Shown here in pieces: positions 26,690-39,560 of a stretch of DNA of 64,000 nt. The translations under genes were made by a program, and so were the position numbers. Source of the DNA: CAVVEC01 sp963770485 (GTDB lineage Bacteria > Acidobacteriota > Terriglobia > Terriglobales > Acidobacteriaceae); the NCBI GenBank assembly GCA_963770485.1, contig CAVYPX010000012.1:124001-188000 (forward strand), given 5' to 3'. Each line of letters opens with the position of its first letter. The stretch's first letter is position 1. Under the pieces are notes generated by a model, which saw nothing but the letters and a program-made list of their open reading frames with translations, was not told the DNA's origin and ran no database searches.

Positions 26690-26767
26690 TCGCGTCTTGT
26701 GGCGCGGACCTGTTCTGAGCGACATTCGAAGGGTCGCTATCTCGGCAACGACGTACGCTTCCCGGCT

Positions 26768-27034
26768 CTAGAACGGGAGCAGCAGCTTGTCTGGACCTTC
26801 GATCTCGTTCTTGGCCTCTAGAAATTCTTCAGTCCATGGTTTGCCCGCGCACTCGGGGCACTCATCGATCGTGTTGCCAATAGCGAAACAGTGATAGCAG
26901 GTTCCTTCGGAGCTGGCGCCCGGGAACTTGTTACATGTCTTGCAGGGCTTGAAGAACTCGCGTTCGAGCGCTCGGTGCTCGCCCCATAGTTCGCGCTCAC
27001 AGATGATGCACGTAATCTCCTCCTGACTGCCCAC
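26768..27034 (-). CDS. Small protein with four CxxC motifs (two probable zinc ribbons)
   Basis: An 88-residue protein with CIIC, CKTC, CYHC and CPEC at about residues 9, 31, 46 and 59, spaced as two zinc-binding knuckle pairs, and a charged C-terminus (EEFLEAKNEIEGPDKLLLPF). GTG start at 27034; a stop lies just upstream, so no longer form exists. No family recognised; it could be a nucleic-acid or protein-interaction module. Confidence 0.65.
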   Translation of the reverse strand: MGSQEEITCIICERELWGEHRALEREFFKPCKTCNKFPGASSEGTCYHCFAIGNTIDECPECAGKPWTEEFLEAKNEIEGPDKLLLPF

Positions 27035-27157
27035 TCCTGCGCCCGAGCGAGTCCTTCACGGGTATTTTTCCTTAGCCGTTAATATAACTCCATCACCTTG
27101 TTCCACGTTCTCTAAATGAGAGTCGATACCGCTTTTATTGCAGACATCTATCCCAAA

Positions 27158-27462
27158 ACGGAAAAGGCCACGCTGTCGCAACGTGGCCTTTATTTATGCC
27201 AGCAACTTGAGGCGTTTAGAAGGCGTGAGCGAGCCGCCTCGCGGCGAGCGGGAGCCTTCTGCCGAAATCCTGAGCGGAGCGCAGCGGAGTCGAAGGAGCC
27301 CCACACACTTTCGCGTGCAGTACAATCGGCCCTGCGGGGCTTAACTTGAGGCGCTTTGCGGGCGTGACCCTGAGCGCAGTCGAAGAGGGGAGCCTGCAGC
27401 CGAAATCCCGAAGCGTTCTGTGCGAGGGATCTTAACTTCCGGGTTCGGATTAGGAACGCCTC
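27158..27462 (-). pseudogene. 5S rRNA 3' remnant plus terminator, copy C (with two small insertions)
   Basis: Reading the + strand, an intact terminator stem (AAAGGCCACG / CGTGGCCTTT) and TTTATTTATGCC are followed by broken 5S sequence. The matching parts are CCACACACTTTCGCGTGCAG, TACAATCGGCCCTGCGGGGC, TTAACTT and, after an 83-base insert, CCGGGTTCGGAT and GGAACG. A first insert of about 90 bases lies at about 27206-27298, the second at 27348-27430 flanked by 8-base direct repeats CTTAACTT (27340-27347, 27431-27438). Confidence 0.8.
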
Positions 27463-27788
27463 GGCTCTGATGGGAACTCGATCACCGTATAGCTGCCGGG
27501 TATCGCTGCTTTGATGGCTTCCACAACACGCCCAACATTTGGCCGAAGGCTTGGCCATTGCTGCAGGCCGAGAACCACGACCGCGATTTTCCGCCCCGCG
27601 AGGTTCTGCTGATAGGGCATGTTCTTGTCCGTGGTTAGCAATACGTCGAAGCCGTCCGCTTCTGCCGCCGCGAGCAGTTCGCCATTCTTGAGCGTATCCC
27701 AGCCTTGTTGCGCAGCGGTGTGCACATCGTGCCCTTCCAGATAGCCGCGAATGGGTACCGGTGTCGCTTGGTCAAATAAGACGCGCAT
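27450..27788 (-). CDS. DUF5615-like PIN-related protein (probable toxin)
   Basis: A 112-residue protein beginning MRVLFDQATPVPIRGYLEGH with the acidic residues typical of the DUF5615 PIN-like family (LFDQ, GWDTLKNGELL, LTTDKNM). These are usually encoded beside a DUF433 protein and predicted to be toxin-antitoxin pairs. The stop codon TAA at 27450-27452 and the last codons lie in sequence derived from the neighbouring 5S remnant. It is 9 bases downstream of the DUF433 gene. Confidence 0.8.
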   Translation of the reverse strand: MRVLFDQATPVPIRGYLEGHDVHTAAQQGWDTLKNGELLAAAEADGFDVLLTTDKNMPYQQNLAGRKIAVVVLGLQQWPSLRPNVGRVVEAIKAAIPGSYTVIEFPSEPRRS

Positions 27789-27797
27789 CGATGGAGT

Positions 27798-28037
27798 CTA
27801 TGACGTGCAGGCGGGTGTTTTGTCCAGGCTGCGAGCGGCAAATTCGATGACGGCTCTGATTTGCTCGCGGTCAAGTCCGTCATACCACTCCAAGATGTTG
27901 TCGATATTCGCGCCGGCTTCCAGATTCTCAAAGATGACAGAAACGGGCATGCGTGTACCCTTCAACACCCAAGCGCCGCTCACCTTGCCGGGAACGCTCT
28001 CCACCGCCGAACACTGCGACCAATCAAGGTTCGCCAT
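27798..28037 (-). CDS. DUF433 family protein (probable antitoxin)
   Basis: A 79-residue protein with the DUF433 pattern: SVPGKVSGAWVLKGTRMPVSVIFENLEAGANIDNILEWYDGLDREQIRAVIEFAARSL, a helix-turn-helix-like fold. It is first in a two-gene operon with the DUF5615-like gene. The pair is bounded by 5S remnants on both sides. Confidence 0.85.
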   Translation of the reverse strand: MANLDWSQCSAVESVPGKVSGAWVLKGTRMPVSVIFENLEAGANIDNILEWYDGLDREQIRAVIEFAARSLDKTPACTS

Positions 28038-28076
28038 GACTCCCTGGCTCCTCCACCAGCATAGCGCTCCACGTCC

Positions 28077-28183
28077 AAAAGGAAAAGGCCAACCTGATTT
28101 CTCAGACTGGCCTTTATTTATGCCGGCAACGACCTACGCTCCCACACACTTTCGCGTGCAGTACAATCGGCCCTGCGGGGCTA
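28077..28183 (-). pseudogene. 5S rRNA 3' remnant plus terminator, copy B
   Basis: On the + strand: a terminator-like stem AAAGGCCA / TGGCCTTT, TTTATTTATGCCGGCAACG, ACCTACGCTCCCACACAC, TTTCGCGTGCAGTACAATCG and GCCCTGCGGGGCT, ending there. This is the 3' part of 5S with its downstream flank, differing from the functional gene by CAATCGG in place of CCATCGG. Confidence 0.88.
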
Positions 28184-28201
28184 TTGTCGCAATAATCGGG
28201 G

Positions 28202-28504
28202 CTACCGTTGCTTTCCCCATTTGTCCAAGTCGACGCTGCCCCGTCTAGGCTTGCCGGGAGCGTAAATCGTGTAAAGCGTTTTGATGCACTCGCGTTCACC
28301 GCAAATCGTGAAAGAGTCGAAACATTTGTGCCAGCCCTCCGGAGCTTCCTCAAGGTCCGGAGCTTCAGGCGCACGCTTGAGCCATTCGTCGAGTTCCATT
28401 GCCATCGGCGCAAGGAAGTACCGCTTGTCCACTCGATCCCGCAAGTGCTCGCGGTAGGCACGGCATCGGTCGTCTCTAGGCGGTCTGATCCTGACAGCCG
28501 CCAT
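28202..28504 (-). CDS. Small protein of unknown function
   Basis: A 100-residue protein starting AAVRIRPPRDDRCRAYREHLRDRVDKRYFLAPMAMELDEW, with a central CFDSFTICGERECIKTLYTIY and a basic C-terminus (PGKPRRGSVDLDKWGKQR). No signal peptide. It follows the small gene at 28508 by three bases, so the two form an operon. The downstream end touches 5S remnant copy B. Family not recognised. Confidence 0.65.
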   Translation of the reverse strand: MAAVRIRPPRDDRCRAYREHLRDRVDKRYFLAPMAMELDEWLKRAPEAPDLEEAPEGWHKCFDSFTICGERECIKTLYTIYAPGKPRRGSVDLDKWGKQR

Positions 28505-28507
28505 AGC

Positions 28508-28690
28508 CTAGCCGATGGCGTCGACTATCTGTTCGGAAATCCGCTTGGATTCTTCGGAACCAGGCTGAGTCTTTTGGAGGCGGGCGTAAAGCTCTGGCAG
28601 AGTCTTCTTAGGCGATTCCTGTGTTTTGCGGCCGCGAGCCGACGGTGTTGTGCCAGTTCGCCGGCGTTGAGTTTGTTTCACGGTTGCCAT
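28508..28690 (-). CDS. Small basic protein of unknown function
   Basis: A 60-residue protein, MATVKQTQRRRTGTTPSAR at the start, very basic in its first half and helical in its second (LPELYARLQKTQPGSEESKRISEQIVDAIG). It heads a two-gene operon with 28202-28504. Such a small basic-plus-helical protein next to a larger partner could be an antitoxin, but nothing proves this. Confidence 0.55.
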   Translation of the reverse strand: MATVKQTQRRRTGTTPSARGRKTQESPKKTLPELYARLQKTQPGSEESKRISEQIVDAIG

Positions 28691-28741
28691 ATATATGAAT
28701 GCTAGCAGAAACCGAAAGGCGGTGAAAGATTACCGGAGCAC

Positions 28742-28950
28742 AAAGGAAAAGGCCGGCCATGTTTCCACGAATCGACCTTTATTTATGCCGGCAACGACCG
28801 GATTTTACCCTGAGCGAAGTCGAAGGGCTCCCACACACTTTCGCGTGCAGTACAATCGGCCTGCGGGGCTTAACTTGAGGCGCTTTGCGGGCGTTAGGGA
28901 AACGAGAGCCCGCAGCCGAAATCCCGAAGCGTTCTGGGCGAGGGATCTAG
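28742..28950 (-). pseudogene. 5S rRNA 3' remnant plus degenerate terminator, copy A
   Basis: On the + strand: AAAGGAAAAGGCC, a decayed stem, TTTATTTATGCCGGCAACGA, an inserted CCTGAGCGAAGTCGAAGGG, then CTCCCACACACTTTCGCGTG, CAGTACAATCGGCC and TGCGGGGCTTAACTT. It continues into the same insert seen in copy C (GAGGCGCTTTGCGGGCG ... GCCGAAATCCCGAAGCG, 28877-28946) and then into unrelated DNA. The insert sits at the same 5S position as in copy C. Confidence 0.85.
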
Positions 28951-29033
28951 TTGTCTCAGAAATTCAAGGGCACGAAACCGGTACTACGCGGAAGGCTGGG
29001 AAGGAAATTCGAGGGGGATTGGAGGCGCGATCG

Positions 29034-29891
29034 GTGATTAGAGCTGGGTGCGTGGACGGAAAACCGGGCCTTGAATCTTCCGTTAGAGGCATTGCTGTCT
29101 ACCTCGACACCTTCGCAATTAAGTCACTGGCGAAGGGAGACGCATCACTTCGGCAACGATTTATCGCCGCGCTCTACGACGGCGCTGATCTGCTTTTCTC
29201 AATCGCAAACGCCATGGAAGTTAGCGGCGCACAAGGGGCGTCATCTCAAGCCGTAAGGGCATTCTTGGATGATTTAGGACCTAACTGGTATCCCATTGAA
29301 ATGGTGCCGCAGATAGTTATGCAACGCGAAGCCGCAGGTCTGCCGCCTAGCAAGTGCTGCGTCGCGGACGAATTGCTCCGCGCGTTTTTTAGCAACCGGA
29401 CCTGCGAGGACCTGCCCGGTTCTGGCAGGGTGATAGACCTCTCGGAGGGATTCTTTCGGCTTGGGGCGTTCGTTGACTGGTTGGCACCTCAAAGAGATGA
29501 GCATCTCAGGCAGTCCAGGGAGTTGGACAGTGTGCTGAAAGAGAAGGTACCCCTTCTCCGCGCGAAGCATAGACAAAATCCGGGTTGGCTTGACCGCGCA
29601 ATGCCCCAGGTGCAATTCGATGCAGACAGGCCGGCTACGTTCACTTTTGTAGGATTGATGCGCGATTTAGTCTGCGACAACGGTTACCAGATGAGAAAAG
29701 GCGATGGTATCGACTTTTGCCATGCGGTCATGGCAACCGCGTTCTCAACGATCGCAACGCTAGACAAGCAGTGGAAACGTCGGGTTCAGAACCTGCCTAA
29801 GCCGAATAAAATCCCGCATATCTACTATGAACCGGAGCTCGGGGCTATGATCGATGCCGTTGAGGCGGGACTCGCACAACTCAAGCAATAA
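29034..29891 (+). CDS. PIN-domain-like protein
   Basis: A 285-residue protein. GTG 29034 has GGAGG nine bases upstream; the open frame extends back to 28695 but that part only translates the 5S remnant. PIN-type acidic residues can be placed: the Asp in VYLDTFAIKSLA, the Glu in IANAMEVSG, the Asp in GDGIDFCHAVMA and the Asp in IATLDKQWK. It is longer than VapC, with a helical insert in the middle (LAPQRDEHLRQSRELDSVLKEK). Probable RNase with a defence or toxin role; no antitoxin gene is visible beside it. It lies between the functional 5S terminator and 5S remnant copy A. Confidence 0.7.
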   Translation: MIRAGCVDGKPGLESSVRGIAVYLDTFAIKSLAKGDASLRQRFIAALYDGADLLFSIANAMEVSGAQGASSQAVRAFLDDLGPNWYPIEMVPQIVMQREAAGLPPSKCCVADELLRAFFSNRTCEDLPGSGRVIDLSEGFFRLGAFVDWLAPQRDEHLRQSRELDSVLKEKVPLLRAKHRQNPGWLDRAMPQVQFDADRPATFTFVGLMRDLVCDNGYQMRKGDGIDFCHAVMATAFSTIATLDKQWKRRVQNLPKPNKIPHIYYEPELGAMIDAVEAGLAQLKQ

Positions 29892-29923
29892 CGGGGTTCC
29901 TGAGCGTCGTTGCAAGAAGCGGA

Positions 29924-29955
29924 AAAGGCCACGCTGCTTTCGCAACGTGGCCTTT
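29924..29955 (-). terminator. rRNA operon terminator
   Basis: A perfect 10-base-pair stem AAAGGCCACG / CGTGGCCTTT with a 12-base loop lies seven bases past the 5S 3' end; on the transcribed strand it ends in a short T-run (CCTTTTCC). Confidence 0.9.
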
Positions 29956-29961
29956 ATTTAA

Positions 29962-30078
<117 letters not shown>

Positions 30079-30363
30079 AATCGTAGTAGCTAGTAGTTGG
30101 TAGCTAGTGGTTAGCAACTGCGTCATCGCTACAAACTTTCAAAGATCCTGAGGGCGATGCCTCACAACTGAATAGATTGGGAACAGCAGATTCCTCGACA
30201 CGTTCCCGCCGCTTGCGCGGCGGTGAACGGCTCGGAATGACAAGCTATTTGTTACTCGGCTTTTCGTCGGCGCACAGTAGCCAGTGCTTTCGTCATAGCT
30301 GTTCAGGTTCTAACTAGCTACTAACTACTCGCTACTAGCTACTGATGTTCCGAGTAAATTTTA
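30079..30363 (-). other. 23S-5S spacer with palindromes and half of the 23S processing stem
   Basis: The spacer holds TAGCTA-rich short repeats (30083-30117 and 30310-30345), ACAACTGAATAGATTGGG (30164-30181) that pairs with 33641-33658, and an inverted copy of repeat family 2 (GCAGATTCCTCG ... CGGAATGACAAGC, 30187-30245). No gene is seen. Confidence 0.75.
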
Positions 30364-33326
<2,963 letters not shown>

Positions 33327-33965
33327 AAAATTTACTCGAGGCATTCGGGCTTTTGGCTATTAGCTTTTGGCCTTTAGCTTGAACCCGACTACACCGAGAA
33401 ACTCTATGGGCCTAGATCCTGCTCATCGCACGCACTTAGCTCTCAGCCATCAGCTCTCAGCTCAGAAAAACTGCCGTTGGTCGTTAGCCGTCGGTCGTTG
33501 GCAAAATCGAATTTGCGAACGACGAACGACCAAGGACGAACAGCGCCTTCTGAAAGCTGACAGCTGACGGCTGATAGCTTCGACATACACCAGCAGGCTT
33601 CTTTCAGGCACTCATAAAAATTTACACGCCTTGTAATTTGCCCAATCTATTCAGTTGTCAAATATCGTCCTCGTGAAAAGCGCCGTTAGCTATTAGCCTT
33701 TGGCCTTTTAGCCAAAAAATCTAATGCCACGACTTCCCCACTACCCACCTCGGTGGGCTTGGGTTAGCTAAGAGCCAAAAGCCAACAGCTAATAGCTCTT
33801 CTTCCAACCCAATGTTCGGCGTCAAGCGACTTTCTTGAACCGTGATACGGAATCGGTCGTCGCGTTTGACGCCCAACATCAAGTTGGTAGTCAGGAGTCA
33901 GGTCTCAGGAGTCAGGAGTCAGGAAAATTTGCTGACTCCTGACTACTAGCTACTGACTACTGATT
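33327..33965 (-). other. tRNA-Ala to 23S spacer, built from palindromes
   Basis: Holds CCCAATCTATTCAGTTGT (33641-33658, pairing with 30164-30181), several TTAGC/GCTAA palindromes (33355-33380, 33690-33715, 33765-33800), a GGTCGTT/AACGACC inverted pair (33480-33535), an inverted pair around 33810-33885 (GGCGTCAAGCGA / CGCGTTTGACGCC), and a CAGGAGTCAG / CTGACTCCTG hairpin at 33888-33962. No gene is seen. Confidence 0.75.
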
Positions 33966-34041
33966 TGGTGGAGCTGACCGGGATCGAACCGGTGGCCTCC
34001 TGGTTGCAAACCAGGCGCTCTCCCAGCTGAGCTACAGCCCC
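33966..34041 (-). tRNA. tRNA-Ala (UGC)
   Basis: A 76-base cloverleaf with encoded CCA. The reverse strand begins GGGGCTGTAGCTCAGCTGGG; the anticodon arm is CCTGGTTTGCAACCAGG with anticodon TGC; the T arm is CCGGTTCGATCCCGG. It lies in the 16S-23S spacer. Confidence 0.97.
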
Positions 34042-34121
34042 AACCCTGGAGTCAGGAGTCAGGGCTCAGGAGTCGGGAGGTTCTTACTGACTCCTGACTA
34101 CTTGCTACTGACTACTGATCT
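34042..34121 (-). repeat. Hairpin between tRNA-Ile and tRNA-Ala
   Basis: GGAGTCAGGAGTCAGGGCTC and TACTGACTCCTGACTAC form a long stem, a close relative of the one after tRNA-Ala at 33888-33962. Both stems follow a tRNA 3' end and may help release the tRNAs from the precursor. Confidence 0.7.
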
Positions 34122-34198
34122 TGGTGGGCCTGGGTAGAATTGAACTACCGACCTCACCCTTATCAGGGGTGCGCTCTAGCCAACTGAGCTACAGGCCC
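34122..34198 (-). tRNA. tRNA-Ile (GAU)
   Basis: A 77-base cloverleaf with encoded CCA. The reverse strand begins GGGCCTGTAGCTCAGTTGGC; the anticodon arm is CCCCTGATAAGGG with anticodon GAT; the T arm is GGTAGTTCAATTCTACC. It is the first tRNA after 16S. Confidence 0.97.
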
Positions 34199-36069
<1,871 letters not shown>

Positions 36070-36228
36070 GGAACCTGTTGTCTGCCGACGGGTAGTTGGC
36101 AGACTGTCATCGCCGTCGCTCGAAAGGACGGGATGACGCTGCTCGCGACCCCTCCGAAGAGAAGCTGCGGGCAGTCTATCTTGTGAGATCGCTCGGATTT
36201 TCACCCGAGCCATTCCATCTCACGACTG

Positions 36229-36240
36229 GCACGTTCAACC
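36229..36240 (-). other. Upstream half of 16S processing stem
   Basis: GCACGTTCAACC pairs exactly with 34330-34341, and the neighbouring GACAA bases pair as well, so the 16S precursor is enclosed in a stem of the RNase III type. Confidence 0.8.
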
Positions 36241-36366
36241 TAGTTGTCAAAGACCGAATCGCCTTCCGCCTGAGCGGCGCGCCTTCAGTCCAGTACGGAC
36301 GCTCGTGCGGGACGGGCGTTTCCGCCCGCCAACTAGAACAAATCCGTCTGTCCTCGAAACCTTTTA

Positions 36367-36396
36367 AAGTTACTAGCCCTGTTGCTCACCTGTCAA
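36367..36396 (-). promoter_or_regulatory. Candidate rRNA operon promoter
   Basis: On the transcribed strand TTGACA (36391-36396) and TAACTT (36367-36372) are 18 bases apart, about 300 bases before 16S. The -35 is perfect, the -10 is moderate. Other promoters may exist further up. Confidence 0.5.
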
Positions 36397-36490
36397 CCCA
36401 CTGTGCCCACAGGATTTCCACTGTTTATGCACAAATGGCTTCTAGCTGTTAGCTTCTAGCTCTTAGCTTAAGACAAATCCCTTCCCTCGT

Positions 36491-36533
36491 TGTCATTCCG
36501 AGCGGGCTTCAGCCCTCGAGGAATCTGCTTTTT
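36491..36533 (+). repeat. Dispersed repeat family 2, copy 2
   Basis: TGTCATTCCGAGCGGGCTTC, then AGCCCTCGAGGAATCTGCTT and a short T-run. It matches the copy at 16351-16392 in layout. Confidence 0.75.
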
Positions 36534-37145
36534 CGGCGCGCAACAGAACGCGTCTTCCGCACGCTCCAATGCCACATTTTCGGCACGAGCCGACACGGAA
36601 GACTTTGAATTCGTTAAAGATCTCACGGAGGTTCTTGCGACGAGCGCTTAAACCCTTCGAGGTGCTCTCGCCCCGAATACGACCCCGTGGCCGGGGATTT
36701 CAGGATTTCAACCTGTCTACAATTAGATGCCGGACGAGCGCCAAGAGATTCGGATAAAACGCCCGGCTAGCCACACTATGCTCTCGACGTTCTATTCTTA
36801 TACCACTTCCCCCCGATGGACGCAAGGACTTGTTTACTGAGCTGAGTCACCGCGCCGGAATTGGCACGAGCCGGATGCGGACTGCCACCCTCCGCGGTCG
36901 CTTGCGTGGGGGAGCGCCTACATCGCTGCGGAGCTTTGCTTCGCAGCGACGAGCTCCGCCCCGTCCCTACGAGCAAAGTCGAGCCGCGCTCGACCCGACG
37001 GGCGAGGGCGCCCGCGTTTCAGGAAGACCACAGCAGTCCACATTGATCAAACTGCACCGCGACCACAAAGGACCTGTGATTGACTAGCGGCACTTTCCGC
37101 GCTAAATTCTACTAGCGGCTTTCCCCCCGGCCCGCCTGAGGTTCA
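36534..37145. other. Region upstream of the rRNA operon without a convincing gene
   Basis: About 600 bases between repeat copy 2 and the BNR gene. It includes a GCGGAGCTTTGCTTCGCAGC-type palindrome near 36938-36957 and short open frames with no recognisable sequence. It may hold further rRNA promoters. Confidence 0.5.
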
Positions 37146-38447
37146 GTGACGTCGGCCTTTCACAATTATCGTTGGACTCTGCGGTTTGTACTCGCGCCCC
37201 TGTTTGCCTTGCTACTCGCTCCGGCGGCCTGGGCTGGCAGCGCCGGCTTTACGCCGCAAGCACGGGTCGGGTTCACCGTAGGCGACCAGTGGGAGCCAGC
37301 CATCGCCGCCGATGCCTACGGTCATGCCTACATTCTTTATCCGCAGTATGGCCGCATTCCGGGTTGTCGCGGTTGCCCGCTTCCTTCCATGATTCTTGTG
37401 GTGAGCGATGACGACGGGGCTAGATGGCAATCGCCGCGCGAAATTATTCCTCCCAGCACCGGCCAGTATGATCCACAGATCGTGGTCGATCCGGCCGACC
37501 GGAGGACGGTGTATGCCGCCTGGTTGCAAAACAGGAAAACCGACATGGTGGTGGCCAAGTCGGTGGATTTCGGTCAGAGCTGGTCGATCGTCATCGCCGA
37601 CCGGGGCGCCACTGATGCGGATAAGCCAGTGCTCGCGGTTCGCGGACAAGATGTGTATGTCGGGTTTAACCGCGACGGAAAGATCTGGGTGGCAGCGTCG
37701 CACGACGGCGGAGTCACGTTCACCTCGGTCAACATGAATCTGAGCTTGGAACTCGTGCGGGCGCTTGCCGGGGGAGCGACTGTTGATGCTGCGGGCAACA
37801 TACATCTGGCATGGGCGGGTTACACGCGGCGCGGCGCTAGCAAGGGGCGGGTGAATCTGTACGTAAGCAAGTCGCCGGACGGAGGCAAGAGTTGGACCAC
37901 CACAGTGATGGACAGCTCCGGCGCCCCTCCGGAATGTTCCGCTTACCACTGCGAACGGGGTTATCTGGGGGCGCAGATCACTATGGCGTCGGACGCGGCC
38001 GGCACGGTATACGCGCTCTGGAATGCTGGCGCGTCGGATAAGAGCCCGGAACGAATCTATTTTGCTTCGTCCACCACCGCCGGCGACACCTGGTCTCCAA
38101 GGATGAATGTTTCAACCATGCCCACGGGGGTGGAACATGCCTTCCCGGCGCTGGTGGCGGGCGCGGCAGGCGACGTCCGGATCGCCTGGATGGATACTCG
38201 CCACAGTCCGCAGTGGAACACGATTTATCGCAGCTCGAGCAACGGCGGAGCCACCTGGTCTCCCGAGCGCATCCTCTCCAGCTACGTGCCCGGATACCGC
38301 TACATCCGGTCCAACGGCTTCAGCTTTCCTTTTGGAGATTACTTCGGGATGGGAATCGACGCGCAGGGCCGCACGCTGGCGGTGTGGGGCGAAGGGCTCA
38401 ACTTCCGGTCGCCGGGCTCCATCTGGTACAGCAAAGAAAGACGATAG
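37146..38447 (+). CDS. Secreted BNR/Asp-box repeat protein (sialidase-like beta-propeller)
   Basis: A 433-residue protein with a signal peptide (WTLRFVLAPLFALLLAPAAWAG). Six Asp-box-like turns can be seen: SDDDGARWQSP, SVDFGQSWS, SHDGGVTF, SPDGGKSWTT, TTAGDTWSP and SSNGGATWSP, which mark a six-bladed propeller. This fold occurs in sialidases and in many non-catalytic glycan-binding proteins. The classical sialidase RIP and catalytic Tyr/Arg set could not be assigned, so enzyme activity is not claimed. The start is a GTG at 37146. Confidence 0.85.
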   Translation: MTSAFHNYRWTLRFVLAPLFALLLAPAAWAGSAGFTPQARVGFTVGDQWEPAIAADAYGHAYILYPQYGRIPGCRGCPLPSMILVVSDDDGARWQSPREIIPPSTGQYDPQIVVDPADRRTVYAAWLQNRKTDMVVAKSVDFGQSWSIVIADRGATDADKPVLAVRGQDVYVGFNRDGKIWVAASHDGGVTFTSVNMNLSLELVRALAGGATVDAAGNIHLAWAGYTRRGASKGRVNLYVSKSPDGGKSWTTTVMDSSGAPPECSAYHCERGYLGAQITMASDAAGTVYALWNAGASDKSPERIYFASSTTAGDTWSPRMNVSTMPTGVEHAFPALVAGAAGDVRIAWMDTRHSPQWNTIYRSSSNGGATWSPERILSSYVPGYRYIRSNGFSFPFGDYFGMGIDAQGRTLAVWGEGLNFRSPGSIWYSKERR

Positions 38448-38456
38448 GCAATAAGG

Positions 38457-39410
38457 CTATTCGGTAATCAGGCCGCCGGTCATGCTTCCCAGCCGATCCA
38501 CCCGATGTTCCACACACCAATCCTGCAGTTCGCCCACAAGTTTTTCTGTGGCGCAGGGATCCCAATAGCTGGCAGTTCCGATCTGCACGGCCGTCGCCCC
38601 GGCCAACATGAACTCCACGATGTCCTCGGCAGTTGAAACGCCGCCCATGCCGATGACCGGAATCTTTACCGCCTTGGATGCGTCGTACACCATGCGCAGA
38701 GCGATCGGCTTGATGGCCGGGCCCGACAGTCCCGCGGTCACGTTGGCGATACGCGGTTTGCGAGTTTCCGCGTCAATGGCCATGGCCACGAAAGTATTGA
38801 CCAGGGAAACGGCATCCGCCCCGGCTTCCTGGGCTACGTGCGCCATCTGCGCGATGCTGGTCACGTTGGGAGAAAGTTTCACGATCAACGGCCGCTGCGT
38901 GTAGTGCCGGGCGGTAGCGACAACCTCGTCGAGTGAGCGGGGATCGCTGCCGAACTGAAGTCCGCCAGATGCAGTGTTTGGGCAGGAGACGTTGAGTTCG
39001 TAAGCCGCGATGCCCTCGCCTTCGTTCAGGATCTGAATAGTGTGTTCGTAGTCTTCGCGGGTGTACCCGAAAACATTGGCGAAGACAACGATGTTTTTCA
39101 GCTGGTTCAGCTTCGGCAGTTTCTCTTCAATAAAGGCGCGCGCCCCGATGTTCTGCAAGCCGATGGCGTTGAGCATGCCCGCTGCCGTTTCGTAAAGCCG
39201 CGGCGGAGGATTGCCCGCCATGGGCTCTTTCGACAATCCCTTGACCACGAAGCCGCCGAGTTTGTCGAGATGGACAACGTCCTCGAACTCGATGCCGTAG
39301 CCGAACGTCCCGCTCGCGGCAACGACTGGATTCTTGAGTTGGATGCCGGCAAAGCTGACGGCAAGGTCAGGCGTGCGCGTGCTTGCGCGGGCTGCAGGGG
39401 AGGCGGTCAT
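38457..39410 (-). CDS. pyrD: Dihydroorotate dehydrogenase, class 1B catalytic subunit
   Basis: About 317 residues of a TIM-barrel flavoprotein: LKNPVVAASGTFGYG at the N-terminus, ANVFGYTREDY, the active-site loop ELNVSCPNTASGG with Cys as base (class 1), KLSPNVTSI, SLVNTFVAMAIDAET and the FMN phosphate site IGMGGVSTAEDIVEFMLAGATAVQIGTA. It oxidises dihydroorotate to orotate in pyrimidine synthesis. Class 1B enzymes usually need an electron-transfer partner, PyrK, which is not here. ATG 39410 is used; the frame runs back to 39566 without protein-like sequence. Start confidence is modest. Confidence 0.92.
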   Translation of the reverse strand: MTASPAARASTRTPDLAVSFAGIQLKNPVVAASGTFGYGIEFEDVVHLDKLGGFVVKGLSKEPMAGNPPPRLYETAAGMLNAIGLQNIGARAFIEEKLPKLNQLKNIVVFANVFGYTREDYEHTIQILNEGEGIAAYELNVSCPNTASGGLQFGSDPRSLDEVVATARHYTQRPLIVKLSPNVTSIAQMAHVAQEAGADAVSLVNTFVAMAIDAETRKPRIANVTAGLSGPAIKPIALRMVYDASKAVKIPVIGMGGVSTAEDIVEFMLAGATAVQIGTASYWDPCATEKLVGELQDWCVEHRVDRLGSMTGGLITE

Positions 39411-39560
39411 CGCGGTTGTAGTGTACCGCGTGGCGGCGTTGCTGCCAAAGAGGTTCCCGAGTTGCAGTTGGGGCCTCGCTCCGCCCCAGCGCGGCGCGCG
39501 CAAGGATAGCGGTACGGTTCGATGCAGCGCTCGTTCCATCTTCCATTCGGTATCTGCTGT

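Noticed and set aside
27116..27349. Possible small gene on the + strand starting near 27116
   Set aside because: Most of it is terminator, 5S remnant and repeat sequence.
28695..29033. N-terminal extension of the PIN-like protein
   Set aside because: It translates the 5S remnant and its insert; a GTG with a strong ribosome site at 29034 starts the real protein.
33880..34120. CRISPR-like array suggested by repeated CAGGAGTCAG units
   Set aside because: Units are irregular, self-complementary and flank tRNAs; there are no unique spacers of constant length and no cas genes.
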